DNA from: Zobellia barbeyronii
GTDB lineage: Bacteria > Bacteroidota > Bacteroidia > Flavobacteriales > Flavobacteriaceae
Length of the DNA: 64,000 nucleotides
Reading direction: 5' to 3'
Assembly: GCF_018603515.1 (NCBI RefSeq)
Contig: NZ_JACATN010000001.1
Location: 558,001 to 622,000, forward strand
Positions 36,273-45,224 of this stretch are shown here, piece by piece. The notes below the pieces were generated by a model, which was not told the DNA's origin, did no database searches, and saw only the letters and a list, made by a program, of their open reading frames with translations. A program made the translations under genes and the position numbers. Numbering within the stretch: position 1 is the stretch's first letter; every line of letters begins with the position of its first letter.

Positions 36273-36303
36273 AAAAAGCCTGCAACTTTTAGAAGTTACA
36301 GGC
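36273..36303 (-). terminator. Rho-independent terminator of gdhA
   Basis: Arms GCCTGCAACTT and AAGTTACAGGC pair with one mismatch around a short loop; on the minus strand a run of six T follows. It is 25 bp past the gdhA stop. Confidence 0.75.
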
Positions 36304-36327
36304 CAAAATTATAATAGAATGTTTCTC

Positions 36328-37671
36328 TTATATAACACCTTGCGCTAACATGGCATCGGCAACTTTTACGAAACCAGCTATGTTTGCACCTTTTACATAA
36401 TTACAAAAGCCATCCTCTTCTTTTCCGTATTCGATACAAGAATCATGAATGTCTTCCATAATATCACGAAGTCTTTCATCTACCTCTTCTCTTGTCCAGC
36501 TTATACGCAAGGAGTTCTGTGACATTTCAAGACCTGAAGTGGCAACACCACCAGCATTGGAGGCCTTACCTGGAGCGAATAAAATTTTTGATTCGTGGAA
36601 TGCATGAACAGCATCTGCATCACAAGGCATATTCGCACCTTCTACGACACACATACAACCATTAGCCATCAGCTTTTTGGCATCGCCAACTAACAGCTCA
36701 TTCTGAGTTGCACACGGTAATGCTATATCACATTTTACTTCCCAAGGCGTTTTACCCTTATGGTATTCAGAACCTTTATACTTATCAGTATATTCAGATA
36801 TTCTACCACGTCTCTCGTTCTTCAAATCCATTACAAAGGCTAACTTCTCTGTATTAATACCCTCTGGGTCATAAATGTAACCAGCAGAATCAGATAGTGT
36901 AACAACTTTACCTCCCAATTGAATAACTTTCTCCGCAGCGTACTGTGCTACGTTTCCAGAACCAGAAATAACAACGGTTTTCCCTTCAAAAGTTTCGTTC
37001 TTGGTTTTAAGCATACTTTGAGCAAAATATACCGTTCCGTATCCTGTTGCTTCGGGACGAATTTTAGAACCACCCCAAGAAAGACCTTTACCTGTAAGAA
37101 CACCGGTAAACTCATTTCTAATTTTCTTGTACATTCCAAATAAGAAGCCAATCTCACGAGCACCTACACCTATATCTCCCGCAGGTACATCTGTATTAGG
37201 ACCAATATGGCGACAAAGTTCCAACATAAATGCGTGACAAAAACGCATAACCTCATCATCTGACTTTCCTTTCGGGTCAAAATCCGAACCTCCTTTTCCT
37301 CCGCCCATAGGCAAAGTAGTTAGACTGTTTTTAAAAACTTGTTCAAAAGCCAAGAACTTTAAAATACTGGCATTAACCGAGGGATGGAACCGCAAACCAC
37401 CCTTGTAAGGCCCAATAGCAGAGTTCATCTGAATACGATAACCTCTATTTACATGTATCTCTCCTTCATCATCTACCCAAGCTACTCTAAATGAAATAAG
37501 CCTTTCAGGCTCAACCATTCGCAACAAGATATTCTTACCATTATATATTTTATTCTTAGCGATATATGGAATTACCGTTTCAGCAACTTCTTGTACCGCT
37601 TGAATGAACTCGGGCTCATGCCCGTTTCTTGTTTTGACTTCTTCCATGAAGTCTCTAATCTTAATGTCCAT
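36328..37671 (-). CDS. gdhA: NADP-specific glutamate dehydrogenase
   Basis: Makes glutamate from 2-oxoglutarate and ammonia, the main non-GS route of ammonia assimilation. The 447-residue length is that of the hexameric bacterial type I enzyme. The catalytic Lys lies in PMGGGKGGSDFDPKGK, and the nucleotide fold has VISGSGNVAQYAAEK. It has a promoter-like element upstream and a terminator downstream, so it is a single-gene unit. Confidence 0.96.
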   Translation of the reverse strand: MDIKIRDFMEEVKTRNGHEPEFIQAVQEVAETVIPYIAKNKIYNGKNILLRMVEPERLISFRVAWVDDEGEIHVNRGYRIQMNSAIGPYKGGLRFHPSVNASILKFLAFEQVFKNSLTTLPMGGGKGGSDFDPKGKSDDEVMRFCHAFMLELCRHIGPNTDVPAGDIGVGAREIGFLFGMYKKIRNEFTGVLTGKGLSWGGSKIRPEATGYGTVYFAQSMLKTKNETFEGKTVVISGSGNVAQYAAEKVIQLGGKVVTLSDSAGYIYDPEGINTEKLAFVMDLKNERRGRISEYTDKYKGSEYHKGKTPWEVKCDIALPCATQNELLVGDAKKLMANGCMCVVEGANMPCDADAVHAFHESKILFAPGKASNAGGVATSGLEMSQNSLRISWTREEVDERLRDIMEDIHDSCIEYGKEEDGFCNYVKGANIAGFVKVADAMLAQGVI

Positions 37672-37704
37672 AACGAAATTTTTGTTGAATTTTGATTATA
37701 ACGA

Positions 37705-37712
37705 CAAAATTA
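37705..37712 (-). promoter_or_regulatory. -7 element of gdhA
   Basis: On the minus strand this reads TAATTTTG, an exact TAnnTTTG match, about 35 bp upstream of the gdhA ATG. The -33 region is not clear. Confidence 0.35.
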
Positions 37713-37760
37713 TGTTATTTATATAACTCGTAGGGCCTTTTTTTAAAAATCCGCTAAAAT

Positions 37761-38915
37761 TTAATCAATTGCCTGTTTTAGATCAGAGATGAGATCTTCA
37801 ATATCTTCAATACCAACACTCAAACGTATCAATGCATCTACCACTCCGCTTTTTTCTCTCTCTGCCTTAGGAATACTACCGTGAGACATACTAGCCGGAT
37901 GTCCTGCTAAACTTTCAACTCCCCCTAATGACTCGGCCAAAGTAAATACCTCTAATTTCTCCACAATCTTAATAGCGTCTTCATAACTACCTCCTTTGGT
38001 TACAAAAGAAATCATACCTCCAAAACCACTCATTTGGCTTTTGGCAATATCATGGTTTGGATGACTTTTAAAACCAGGCCAGTATACGCTTTCAACCTTA
38101 GGGTGATTCACTAAATAGTTAGCTATAGCTTCTCCGTTCTCACAATGGCGTTGCATGCGCACATGTAGTGTTTTTATACCCCGTAACACCAAAAAACTAT
38201 CCATAGGTCCACAAATGGCACCGCTTGCATTTTGAATAAAATAAAGCTCGTCCGCAAGTTTTTTATCTTTCACAATTAATGCTCCCGCAACCACATCACT
38301 ATGTCCGCCTAAATATTTAGTAGCAGAATGCATAACGATATCAGCACCCAAATCTAACGGAGTCTGTAAGTAGGGCGTTGCAAATGTATTATCTACCGCC
38401 ATTAACACTTTATGTTTTTTGGCCAGCTGAGCAACCGCCTTAATATCTATGATATTCATCATTGGGTTTGTAGGCGTTTCTACCCAAATGAGTTTGGTAT
38501 TCTCATTAATGGCAGATTCAATCGTTGCGGCATTTTGCATGTCTACGAAATTGAATTTAATCCCAAATTTCTCAAATATCTTTTTGAACAATCTATAAGT
38601 ACCTCCGTACAGGTCATTAGTGGAAACAACTTCATCACCAGGACTGAGCAATTTAATTACCGCATCCATAGCAGCAATGCCACTAGCAAAGGCTAAACCA
38701 TACGTGCCATTTTCAATACTAGCCAAAGAATTTTCCAAAGCCGATCTCGTTGGATTAGCACTTCTTGAATACGCATAACCCTTATGACCACCCGGTGTAG
38801 TCTGCGCATAGGTAGACGTTTGATAAATAGGAGGCATCACCGCGCCATAAGCTGCATCCGGTTTCTGACCTCCATGAATTGCCTTACTATTAAATTTTAA
38901 CGTTTTTTCGCTCAT
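37761..38915 (-). CDS. Cystathionine gamma-synthase/lyase-type PLP enzyme
   Basis: A 384-residue Cys/Met metabolism PLP enzyme. The PLP Lys is in MHSATKYLGGHSD, and the sequence begins FNSKAIHGGQKPD...YAYSRSANPTRSALE, typical of cystathionine gamma-synthase, gamma-lyase or beta-lyase. The three activities cannot be separated reliably by eye; lyase or synthase is the likeliest. No met or cys operon partner is adjacent, and it is divergent from the DUF3298 lipoprotein gene. Confidence 0.9.
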   Translation of the reverse strand: MSEKTLKFNSKAIHGGQKPDAAYGAVMPPIYQTSTYAQTTPGGHKGYAYSRSANPTRSALENSLASIENGTYGLAFASGIAAMDAVIKLLSPGDEVVSTNDLYGGTYRLFKKIFEKFGIKFNFVDMQNAATIESAINENTKLIWVETPTNPMMNIIDIKAVAQLAKKHKVLMAVDNTFATPYLQTPLDLGADIVMHSATKYLGGHSDVVAGALIVKDKKLADELYFIQNASGAICGPMDSFLVLRGIKTLHVRMQRHCENGEAIANYLVNHPKVESVYWPGFKSHPNHDIAKSQMSGFGGMISFVTKGGSYEDAIKIVEKLEVFTLAESLGGVESLAGHPASMSHGSIPKAEREKSGVVDALIRLSVGIEDIEDLISDLKQAID

Positions 38916-39001
38916 TTTTTATAATTATTCGTGTAAATCTATCGTTATATTTGATATTGGATAACCCATTATCGTTTGCTTCACCCCAATGAACTACCTA
39001 T

Positions 39002-39742
39002 ATGAGAACCCAAGTTACCTATATCATTTTGCTTTTAGTCCTTGTTGGATGTCAAAAAGAGAACAAACTAACCTTTGAGACATTAAGTCTTGATGAGACC
39101 CGTTGTTCTGAATGTCCCAATGTAGAAATTAATATACCCAAGGCTCTTGAGAACTCAAAGATTGCAGAAAGTATTAATACTGCCATTGAAGAGGAAATCA
39201 TAGAAACGCTTAATTATGATGATGAATTAGAAGCTACTTCTATTAAAGACGCCGTTCAATCCTTTAGTAACGGCTATTGGGAACTCAAAAAACTATATCC
39301 AGAAGAAGCTACAAGCTGGGAAGCCAAAATAGAAGGCAAAGTTTCTTATGAAAACGCAGATTTCATCTCCGTTGAGATTAACTCCTATATTTTTACCGGA
39401 GGTGCACATGGATATAGCTCTCAGCACTTCTTGAACTTTGATAAGAACAAAGCGAAAGAATTAGAAAACTGGGAAATTTTTAAAGACCGAAAAGATTTTG
39501 AACAATTCGCTGAGCAAAAATTCAGAAATCAAGAGCAAATACCTCTAGAAGGTCCAATTAACAGTACCGGGTTTATGTTTGAAAGTGATATGTTTTACCT
39601 CCCCGAAAACATAGGGTTTACAGAGGAGGGTATAAAACTACTCTACAACCCATATGAGGTTGCTTCATATGCCGATGGCCCAATAGTTTTAACGCTGCCT
39701 TTTACCGACCTCAAACCTTACTTGGTCAACAGCAAATCGTAA
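39002..39742 (+). CDS. DUF4163/DUF3298 lipoprotein (RsiV-like)
   Basis: A 246-residue lipoprotein with signal peptide ending in the lipobox VLVGC. The mature part has an N-terminal DUF4163 segment and a C-terminal DUF3298 segment containing YIFTGGAHGYSSQHFLNFD, the family hallmark. In Bacillus RsiV such domains bind lysozyme, but in Bacteroidota the role is not established. It ends 3 bp before the convergent DinB gene. Confidence 0.88.
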   Translation: MRTQVTYIILLLVLVGCQKENKLTFETLSLDETRCSECPNVEINIPKALENSKIAESINTAIEEEIIETLNYDDELEATSIKDAVQSFSNGYWELKKLYPEEATSWEAKIEGKVSYENADFISVEINSYIFTGGAHGYSSQHFLNFDKNKAKELENWEIFKDRKDFEQFAEQKFRNQEQIPLEGPINSTGFMFESDMFYLPENIGFTEEGIKLLYNPYEVASYADGPIVLTLPFTDLKPYLVNSKS

Positions 39743-39745
39743 TCT

Positions 39746-40207
39746 TTATTTTCCAACTACTTTAAGTAAAGCAGTGATGGCGCCTGAATGCAACCCTTCG
39801 TGGTATGCGTTAAAAGCAAGGGCATCGTCTGTTGAACTTAAAGTTACTCCTGCACTGGTAGTGTACTCCTTATATTCTTGAAAAAGACCGGCTTCATAGT
39901 CCTCTACCATCCATTCTAAAGTAGAAATCAAGAAGTCTGCAATTATCATTATTTCTTCATCCGTGGCTGTTCCATCAGGCGTTGTTCCTTTCATGAACTT
40001 TTGAACAAGTTCATCCGAAACACGCATTTTAAGATGGCTAAACTTATACACCAATACCTGTGTAGTAATTACCGTATGAGCAATATTCCACCAAATATTA
40101 TTATTAAAGCCCGCTGGAATTTCAAGTAATTGCTCCTTGGGAGTTTCGGTCAATATTTTATATAAACGTTTTCTATTCTGTAACGTAACATCAAAAAGTT
40201 TTTTCAA
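39746..40207 (-). CDS. DinB-family protein (TTG start)
   Basis: A 153-residue four-helix-bundle protein of the DinB/DUF1569-like superfamily, with metal-ligand-type His residues in NIWWNIAHTVIT and YHEGLHSGAI. Relatives include bacillithiol-dependent transferases; no substrate can be assigned here. The start is TTG at 40207, since an in-frame stop lies five codons upstream and no ATG is near. It ends next to the DUF3298 gene and is divergent from the ArsC-like gene. Confidence 0.8.
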   Translation of the reverse strand: MKKLFDVTLQNRKRLYKILTETPKEQLLEIPAGFNNNIWWNIAHTVITTQVLVYKFSHLKMRVSDELVQKFMKGTTPDGTATDEEIMIIADFLISTLEWMVEDYEAGLFQEYKEYTTSAGVTLSSTDDALAFNAYHEGLHSGAITALLKVVGK

Positions 40208-40281
40208 AGCATTCTCGTTTTAAAGTGGGGGTTAAAAATAGTACAATTGAACTGAATTGGGTTTCTTTGTAAAGTGAAATT

Positions 40282-40647
40282 ATGTTAAGAAAGATGAAAA
40301 AAATCTACCACCTCAGCACCTGCGACACTTGCAAACGTATCCTTAAAGAACTCCAGCCTTTAGACGGTGTTGTTCTTCAAGATATTAAAACCGAAGCTAT
40401 GACTACCGAACAGGTAGAACAAATGCAGAAACTTGCTGGAAGCTATGAGGCCCTTTTCAGCAAAAGAGCCCGTCTATACAAAGAAATGGGACTTAAGGAG
40501 AAACAACCGTCAGAAGCAGAATTGAAAGATTTGATTCTAGAGCATTATACTTTTCTTAAACGACCGGTTATAATAGTAGATGACCAAATTTTTGTGGGCA
40601 ACAGCAAAAAAGTAGTTGAAGCGGCAAAAGAAGTATTGCACAATTGA
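40282..40647 (+). CDS. ArsC/Spx-family reductase-like protein
   Basis: A 121-residue thioredoxin-fold protein of the ArsC/Spx/YffB family. The N-terminal STCDTCKR holds a CxxC pair; KRPVIIVDDQIFVGNSKK is the cis-Pro region near the C-terminus. With no ars genes around it, a general glutathione- or thiol-related role is as likely as arsenate reduction. Two ATGs (40282, 40297) are possible. Its stop overlaps the TTG start of the next gene, so the two are translationally coupled. Confidence 0.88.
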   Translation: MLRKMKKIYHLSTCDTCKRILKELQPLDGVVLQDIKTEAMTTEQVEQMQKLAGSYEALFSKRARLYKEMGLKEKQPSEAELKDLILEHYTFLKRPVIIVDDQIFVGNSKKVVEAAKEVLHN

Positions 40648-41546
40648 ATAAACGCACACTCGCCATATTAGCCGCTGTAGGTGCAACTATTATTTACGCC
40701 TTAAACCATACCATAGCCAAAGGTGTAATGCCTGGTTATGTACAGCCTTTTGGGTTTATTATGTTAAGGGTTATTGGCGCATCCATATTATTTTGGGCTA
40801 TTTCATTTTTTGGACCAAAAGAAAAAATAGAAAAAAAAGATTACCCAAGAATGTTCATTTGCGCACTATTGGGCATGGGCCTGAACATGCTAGTTTTCTT
40901 TAAAGGTCTTTCTCTCTCTACCCCAATTAACAGTGCTGTCTTGATTACGACAACACCTATAATTGTTGTATTGCTTTCTGCAGTTTTGATAAAAGAAAAA
41001 ATAATTCCCAAAAAAATAGTGGGTATTCTTGTTGGCCTTTTAGGTGCACTCGGCCTCATTTTTTTCGGAACGGAAACAAGACAAGACGCTCCTAATATTC
41101 CTTTGGGAAATTTTCTTATCCTAATGAACTCTGTATTTTACGGCTCTTACCTAATTGGGGCGAAAACTCTAATAGCTAAATACCATCCGTTTACTTTTAT
41201 GAAGTGGTTGTTTACTATGGGTATATTCATTTGCCTGCCGTTCGGGTACCACGAATTTATTGCCATAGACTGGCCCAACCTGCCTTTTGAAGCTTTATGG
41301 AAAATTGTATTTGTAGTCTTAGGAACTACATTTTGTACTTACTTGTTTAATATTTTTGCTCTAACCCAGCTCAAAGCATCTACATTAAGCGCCTTTGTAT
41401 ATATTCAGCCATTAATAGGCATCCTTTTTGCCGTTGCCACTGGGCAAGACAAACTAACCACACTTAAAATAATAGCTGGCTGTTTGGTATTTTTAGGAGT
41501 GTATTTGGCCAGTAAAAAACCTAAACCAAATCCTTTGGGGTCCTAG
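40644..41546 (+). CDS. EamA-type drug/metabolite transporter (TTG start)
   Basis: A 300-residue inner-membrane transporter of the DMT superfamily: ten hydrophobic helices in two EamA repeats. The start is TTG at 40644, overlapping the preceding stop in the string TTGA; it gives MNKRTLAILAAVGATIIYALN, the correct family N-terminus. The final 26 bp overlap the convergent thioesterase gene. The transported compound is unknown. Confidence 0.9.
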   Translation: MNKRTLAILAAVGATIIYALNHTIAKGVMPGYVQPFGFIMLRVIGASILFWAISFFGPKEKIEKKDYPRMFICALLGMGLNMLVFFKGLSLSTPINSAVLITTTPIIVVLLSAVLIKEKIIPKKIVGILVGLLGALGLIFFGTETRQDAPNIPLGNFLILMNSVFYGSYLIGAKTLIAKYHPFTFMKWLFTMGIFICLPFGYHEFIAIDWPNLPFEALWKIVFVVLGTTFCTYLFNIFALTQLKASTLSAFVYIQPLIGILFAVATGQDKLTTLKIIAGCLVFLGVYLASKKPKPNPLGS

Positions 41547-41997
41547 CAAACTTTCTGGTATCTTCCTTGGTAAGTACTCTAAAACCTTCTGCTTTTTCAA
41601 CAGTGCTGAACTTTTCTAACAAATCATCTGTTAAACCAGTTAGCTTTCTAGTTTTTAAATCTATCCATGCTCCCATCATTTCACAATGGGCAAAATTTCT
41701 TCCCTTGTAATCATAGAAATTATGATGAAATTCAAAGAACTGCGCATCTTCGCTCATTCCCATAATTTCCATAGAAACCTTCACGGGTTTTCCTGGAAAA
41801 GCTTCTTTGAAATAGTACATATGCTCATAAAAAACCACAGGACCTATCTCCTTTTCCAACAACGTTTTATGACTAAAGCCTATTTCGGTTAGATAAGTCA
41901 TTCGCACGTGGCTCATAAAGTTCAAATAAGCAGAATTGGCCAAATGGCGATTCGCATCTACATCGCTCCAGCGTATTTCAAAGTCTTTTAAGTACAT
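41521..41997 (-). CDS. Hotdog-fold acyl-CoA thioesterase
   Basis: A 158-residue YbgC/FadM-like thioesterase. The N-terminal IRWSDVDANRHLANSAYLNF carries the catalytic Asp and the following His/Asn; the later EFHHNFYD and GAWIDLKTRKL strands complete the fold. Likely hydrolyses short or medium acyl-CoA. Its 3' end overlaps the transporter gene convergently by 26 bp. Confidence 0.9.
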   Translation of the reverse strand: MYLKDFEIRWSDVDANRHLANSAYLNFMSHVRMTYLTEIGFSHKTLLEKEIGPVVFYEHMYYFKEAFPGKPVKVSMEIMGMSEDAQFFEFHHNFYDYKGRNFAHCEMMGAWIDLKTRKLTGLTDDLLEKFSTVEKAEGFRVLTKEDTRKFARTPKDLV

Positions 41998-42119
41998 ATT
42001 TTATGAATTAATTTATTATGCATGCATAAGAATAACAAAAATAGCATAGTTTTGAACAAGAGAGGAATTTCTAACCTAAAAATTTAAAGCTATTTTTAAT
42101 TGTTTCTAAAACTAATGAT

Positions 42120-43094
42120 ATGAGCGCAAAACCTTCTTTTATAAACGAATTGGCACTACCTGTAATTGCCGCCCCTATGTTTTTGATATCAGGGCCTAAA
42201 CTGGTTGTTGAATGTTGTAAAAATGGAATTGTAGGAACCTTTCCGGCATTGAACCAACGTACTAGCGAAGGTTTTGAAGAATGGCTTATAGAAATAAAAA
42301 CAGAACTTGATGCATTTGAAAAAGAGACTGGTAAAAAAGCGGCTCCTTTTGGTGTAAATCTCATTGTTCACCCTACCAACCCAAGACTTGAAGCAGATGT
42401 AAAGCTCTGCATAAAACATAAAGTACCCCTTGTTATTACTTCTTTGGGTGCAGTTTCTATGGTTGTAGATGCTATTCACAGTTACGGCGGACTTGTATTT
42501 CACGATATCATCAAAAAACGTCATGCGGAAAAAGCTCAAGAAGCCGGAGTAGACGGATTAATTCTAGTTGCAGCTGGCGCAGGCGGCCATGCGGGAACTA
42601 TTAATCCTATGACTTTGGTTGCGGAAATAAAGAAATTCTTTCACAAGACTATTATTCTTTCAGGATGTATCAGTACCGGTCGCGATATTGCATCGGCATT
42701 GCAAATGGGAGCTGACTTAGCTTATATGGGTACCCGATTTATTAATACCGATGAAAGCAAAGCATCAACCGAATACAAGAAGATGATTATTGATGCCGGT
42801 GCAAATGATGTGGTTTATACCGCTTCCATTTCTGGCGTTCATGCCAATTTCTTGGGAGCTAGTTTAAAAGCAGCAGGAATAACTGAAGAAGACCTGAAAA
42901 AAGACACTAAGGTAGACTTTGGAAAAGAGCTTGATACCGAGGCAAAGGCATGGAAAACTATCTGGTCTGCAGGCCAAGGCTCTGCATTGATTGAAAACAC
43001 CCTTCCCGTAGCTGACCTAATTTCGGATTTGAAAACGGAATTTAAATCCGCCGTTCAAGATCAAATCATGCTTTTAGAGAAATATCCAAAATAA
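42120..43094 (+). CDS. Nitronate monooxygenase family FMN enzyme
   Basis: A 324-residue flavoprotein of the NMO/2-nitropropane dioxygenase family, which detoxifies nitronates such as propionate 3-nitronate. It has PVIAAPMFLISGPKLV at the N-terminus, the catalytic-His region GAGGHAGT, and the FMN-phosphate loops ILSGCISTGRDI and GADLAYMGTRFI. A strong hairpin follows the stop. Confidence 0.93.
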   Translation: MSAKPSFINELALPVIAAPMFLISGPKLVVECCKNGIVGTFPALNQRTSEGFEEWLIEIKTELDAFEKETGKKAAPFGVNLIVHPTNPRLEADVKLCIKHKVPLVITSLGAVSMVVDAIHSYGGLVFHDIIKKRHAEKAQEAGVDGLILVAAGAGGHAGTINPMTLVAEIKKFFHKTIILSGCISTGRDIASALQMGADLAYMGTRFINTDESKASTEYKKMIIDAGANDVVYTASISGVHANFLGASLKAAGITEEDLKKDTKVDFGKELDTEAKAWKTIWSAGQGSALIENTLPVADLISDLKTEFKSAVQDQIMLLEKYPK

Positions 43095-43114
43095 AAAATA
43101 TTTAGAAGAAGAGG

Positions 43115-43169
43115 AACGTGATTATTAGCTTTATGTTTTTTTAAGCTAATAATCACGTTTCATTTTTTT
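43115..43169. terminator. Bidirectional hairpin terminator
   Basis: A perfect 17-bp inverted repeat (43115-43131 with 43143-43159) around an 11-base loop, then a T run on the plus strand. It lies between the convergent nitronate monooxygenase and flavoprotein genes. Confidence 0.85.
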
Positions 43170-43175
43170 TAGTCT

Positions 43176-44834
43176 TTAAGCTTCTAAAGACGTTTCTATA
43201 GCCTTTAATTCTCCTAAGAACTGATGTACTTGACTAACAGCCATAGAACCTTCACCCACGGCAGAAGCAACCCGTTTTACAGAACCTTTACGTACATCGC
43301 CCACAGCAAAAAAGCCAGGTATGCTAGTTTCTAAAGATTGCGGTTTCCTTTTGGTATAAATATCACACATATACAGTTCTTCTTCATCAATGCCCGGGCC
43401 AGTACAAACAAAACCTTTTTCATCTGTAGCAACAATACCTACTAACCATTCAGTACAAGGTTTGGCACCAATAAAAGTAAATAGGTTCGTAATATTCATT
43501 TCTGTTTTTTCACCGTCACTATTTTCTAGAACAAGGGATTCTAAATGATGGTCCCCATGCAATTCGGTTACCTCAGAATTTAATTGCACATGAATATTTG
43601 GCGCTGCCACTATACGTTGCACAAGGTAGTCGCTCATTTTAGAACCCAAATCACCCCCTCTAAGCACAACATGTACCTCTTTAGCGTAATCTGCCAAAAA
43701 TAATGCGGCTTGCCCTGCAGAGTTTCCTCCACCCACAACGCCTACCAACTCGCTTTTGCAAGCCGAGGCGTTCATTCCCGTAGCGGAATAATATACGCCA
43801 CTACCCTCATATTTATTGATATTATCAATAGGCAATTGGCGGTAATTGGCCCCTGTAGCGGCCATTAAAGACTTTGCCTTGATTACTTTTCCGTTAGTAG
43901 CGGAAAGCACAAAATGAGTTCCGGTATGTTCAATTTTTTCAGCCCTATGTGGAATGGATATATTACACCCAAACTTTTGAGCTTGTACATAGGCTCTGTT
44001 AGCAAGATCTCTTCCAGAAATCCCCGTAGGGAAACCCAAGTAATTTTCAATTTTAGAACTCTTTCCTGCCTGGCCACCAGGCGAGTTACTATCTATAGTC
44101 ACAACACTCAATCCTTCTGAAGCTGCATATACACTGGCCGCTAAACCAGATGGCCCTGCTCCAATAACCAGTAAATCAAAGACCTTGTCTTCAAAATCCA
44201 TCAACACTCCTGAAAAACGAGCAACCTCATCCAAAGAAGGTTTCATATGTAGCTGACCTCCGTTACAAATCATAAGAGGCAAATCTTTATTAGAAAGGTC
44301 AAAACCTTTGAGCAAGTCATTGGCCTCACTACTCTTATCTACATCCAAGAAATTATACCAGATGTAGTTTTTATCCATAAAATCACGAATAGCATAGGCT
44401 TCCTTAGAATTACCTGAACCCACCAACTTAATACCGCCTACAAATTCGTTCAAAATTGCATCTTGACGTTGCAAAAAAGCATTCAGAAGTATATCGCTTA
44501 AATTACTATGTTGAGCAATGGCTTCTTTTAGTTTTGTAGGGCTAACCCGTATAAGCTTAGAACCTGCTTTGGCAATAGCCCTAAATTGTGCTCCACGATC
44601 AGATAACATACCACTATCTCCCGAAAACTCATTTTTACCATGAGTAACAACTACCTTTTTATCATTATTAGGGTTGATTATGGCAATTCCCCCCTCTAGG
44701 ACAACGAAAAAATCATATCTAAGTTGGCCCAGTTCAAAAACTACGGTTTCTTCAGGAAAAGATTCTATCTCACCATATTCCTTTAACGTATTTATATGGC
44801 TTTGTGGTAATTCCGGAAATCTAGGGTCGTTCAT
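43176..44834 (-). CDS. Cyclic-nucleotide-binding thioredoxin-reductase-like flavoprotein
   Basis: A 552-residue three-part protein. Residues of about 15-125 are a CAP/cNMP-binding fold (FELGQLRYDFFVVLEGGIAI). Residues of about 130-215 look like a thioredoxin/glutaredoxin-like middle domain without a CxxC. From about residue 220 comes a pyridine-nucleotide disulfide oxidoreductase with FAD loop VIGAGPSGLAAS and NAD(P)H loop VVGGGNSAGQAA. The redox CxxC of true thioredoxin reductases is missing: the equivalent site reads MNASAC with one Cys. It follows the UBP zinc-finger gene by 3 bp, so the two are surely co-transcribed. Confidence 0.9.
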   Translation of the reverse strand: MNDPRFPELPQSHINTLKEYGEIESFPEETVVFELGQLRYDFFVVLEGGIAIINPNNDKKVVVTHGKNEFSGDSGMLSDRGAQFRAIAKAGSKLIRVSPTKLKEAIAQHSNLSDILLNAFLQRQDAILNEFVGGIKLVGSGNSKEAYAIRDFMDKNYIWYNFLDVDKSSEANDLLKGFDLSNKDLPLMICNGGQLHMKPSLDEVARFSGVLMDFEDKVFDLLVIGAGPSGLAASVYAASEGLSVVTIDSNSPGGQAGKSSKIENYLGFPTGISGRDLANRAYVQAQKFGCNISIPHRAEKIEHTGTHFVLSATNGKVIKAKSLMAATGANYRQLPIDNINKYEGSGVYYSATGMNASACKSELVGVVGGGNSAGQAALFLADYAKEVHVVLRGGDLGSKMSDYLVQRIVAAPNIHVQLNSEVTELHGDHHLESLVLENSDGEKTEMNITNLFTFIGAKPCTEWLVGIVATDEKGFVCTGPGIDEEELYMCDIYTKRKPQSLETSIPGFFAVGDVRKGSVKRVASAVGEGSMAVSQVHQFLGELKAIETSLEA

Positions 44835-44837
44835 AAT

Positions 44838-45113
44838 TTAGTAATTAGCAATTTGTTCATCTTCATAACACCAAAGCCATCGTTCACCCGGTTCTGCACT
44901 ACTTATTACAGGGTGACCGCTTGATTGTGCGTGTTTACTTGCATGCCGGTTGGGAGAGCTGTCACAACAAAGCGTTTCACCACAGGTTTGACACGTACGC
45001 AAGTGCAACCAATTGCCACCTATTTTTACACATTCGGTACACTTGTGTGCTTTTGCCTCTTTTACTTCTGTGACCGCATCTAAATGCTCACAATTTCGTG
45101 TTATTTTTGACAT
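44838..45113 (-). CDS. UBP-type zinc-finger protein
   Basis: A 91-residue protein that is one ZnF-UBP domain. Ligands include NCEHLD (Cys, His), KCTEC, TCQTCGETLCC, several His between residues 55 and 67 and the HPVI segment. The final RWLWCYEDEQ matches the WCY region that in eukaryotic USP5 contacts the ubiquitin C-terminus. Bacteria lack ubiquitin, so the ligand here is unknown. It lies 3 bp upstream of the cNMP-flavoprotein gene on the same strand. Confidence 0.92.
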   Translation of the reverse strand: MSKITRNCEHLDAVTEVKEAKAHKCTECVKIGGNWLHLRTCQTCGETLCCDSSPNRHASKHAQSSGHPVISSAEPGERWLWCYEDEQIANY

Positions 45114-45224
45114 GGCTAAATTTACAATAAAGTTTCACATGCGAGATTATGCTAAAATGTCATTCATTTCCCATCGTATAAACAGCCAATTTAAATTACA
45201 CAGCTTCTAAACAATTCATATTAC

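Noticed and set aside
40282-40647. Calling the ArsC-like gene an arsenic-resistance gene
   Set aside because: No arsB, arsR or acr3 is nearby, and ArsC/Spx/YffB proteins have several other roles.
43176-44834. Calling the flavoprotein a true thioredoxin reductase
   Set aside because: The redox-active CxxC is missing (MNASAC) and a cNMP-binding domain is fused, so the general name flavoprotein is safer.
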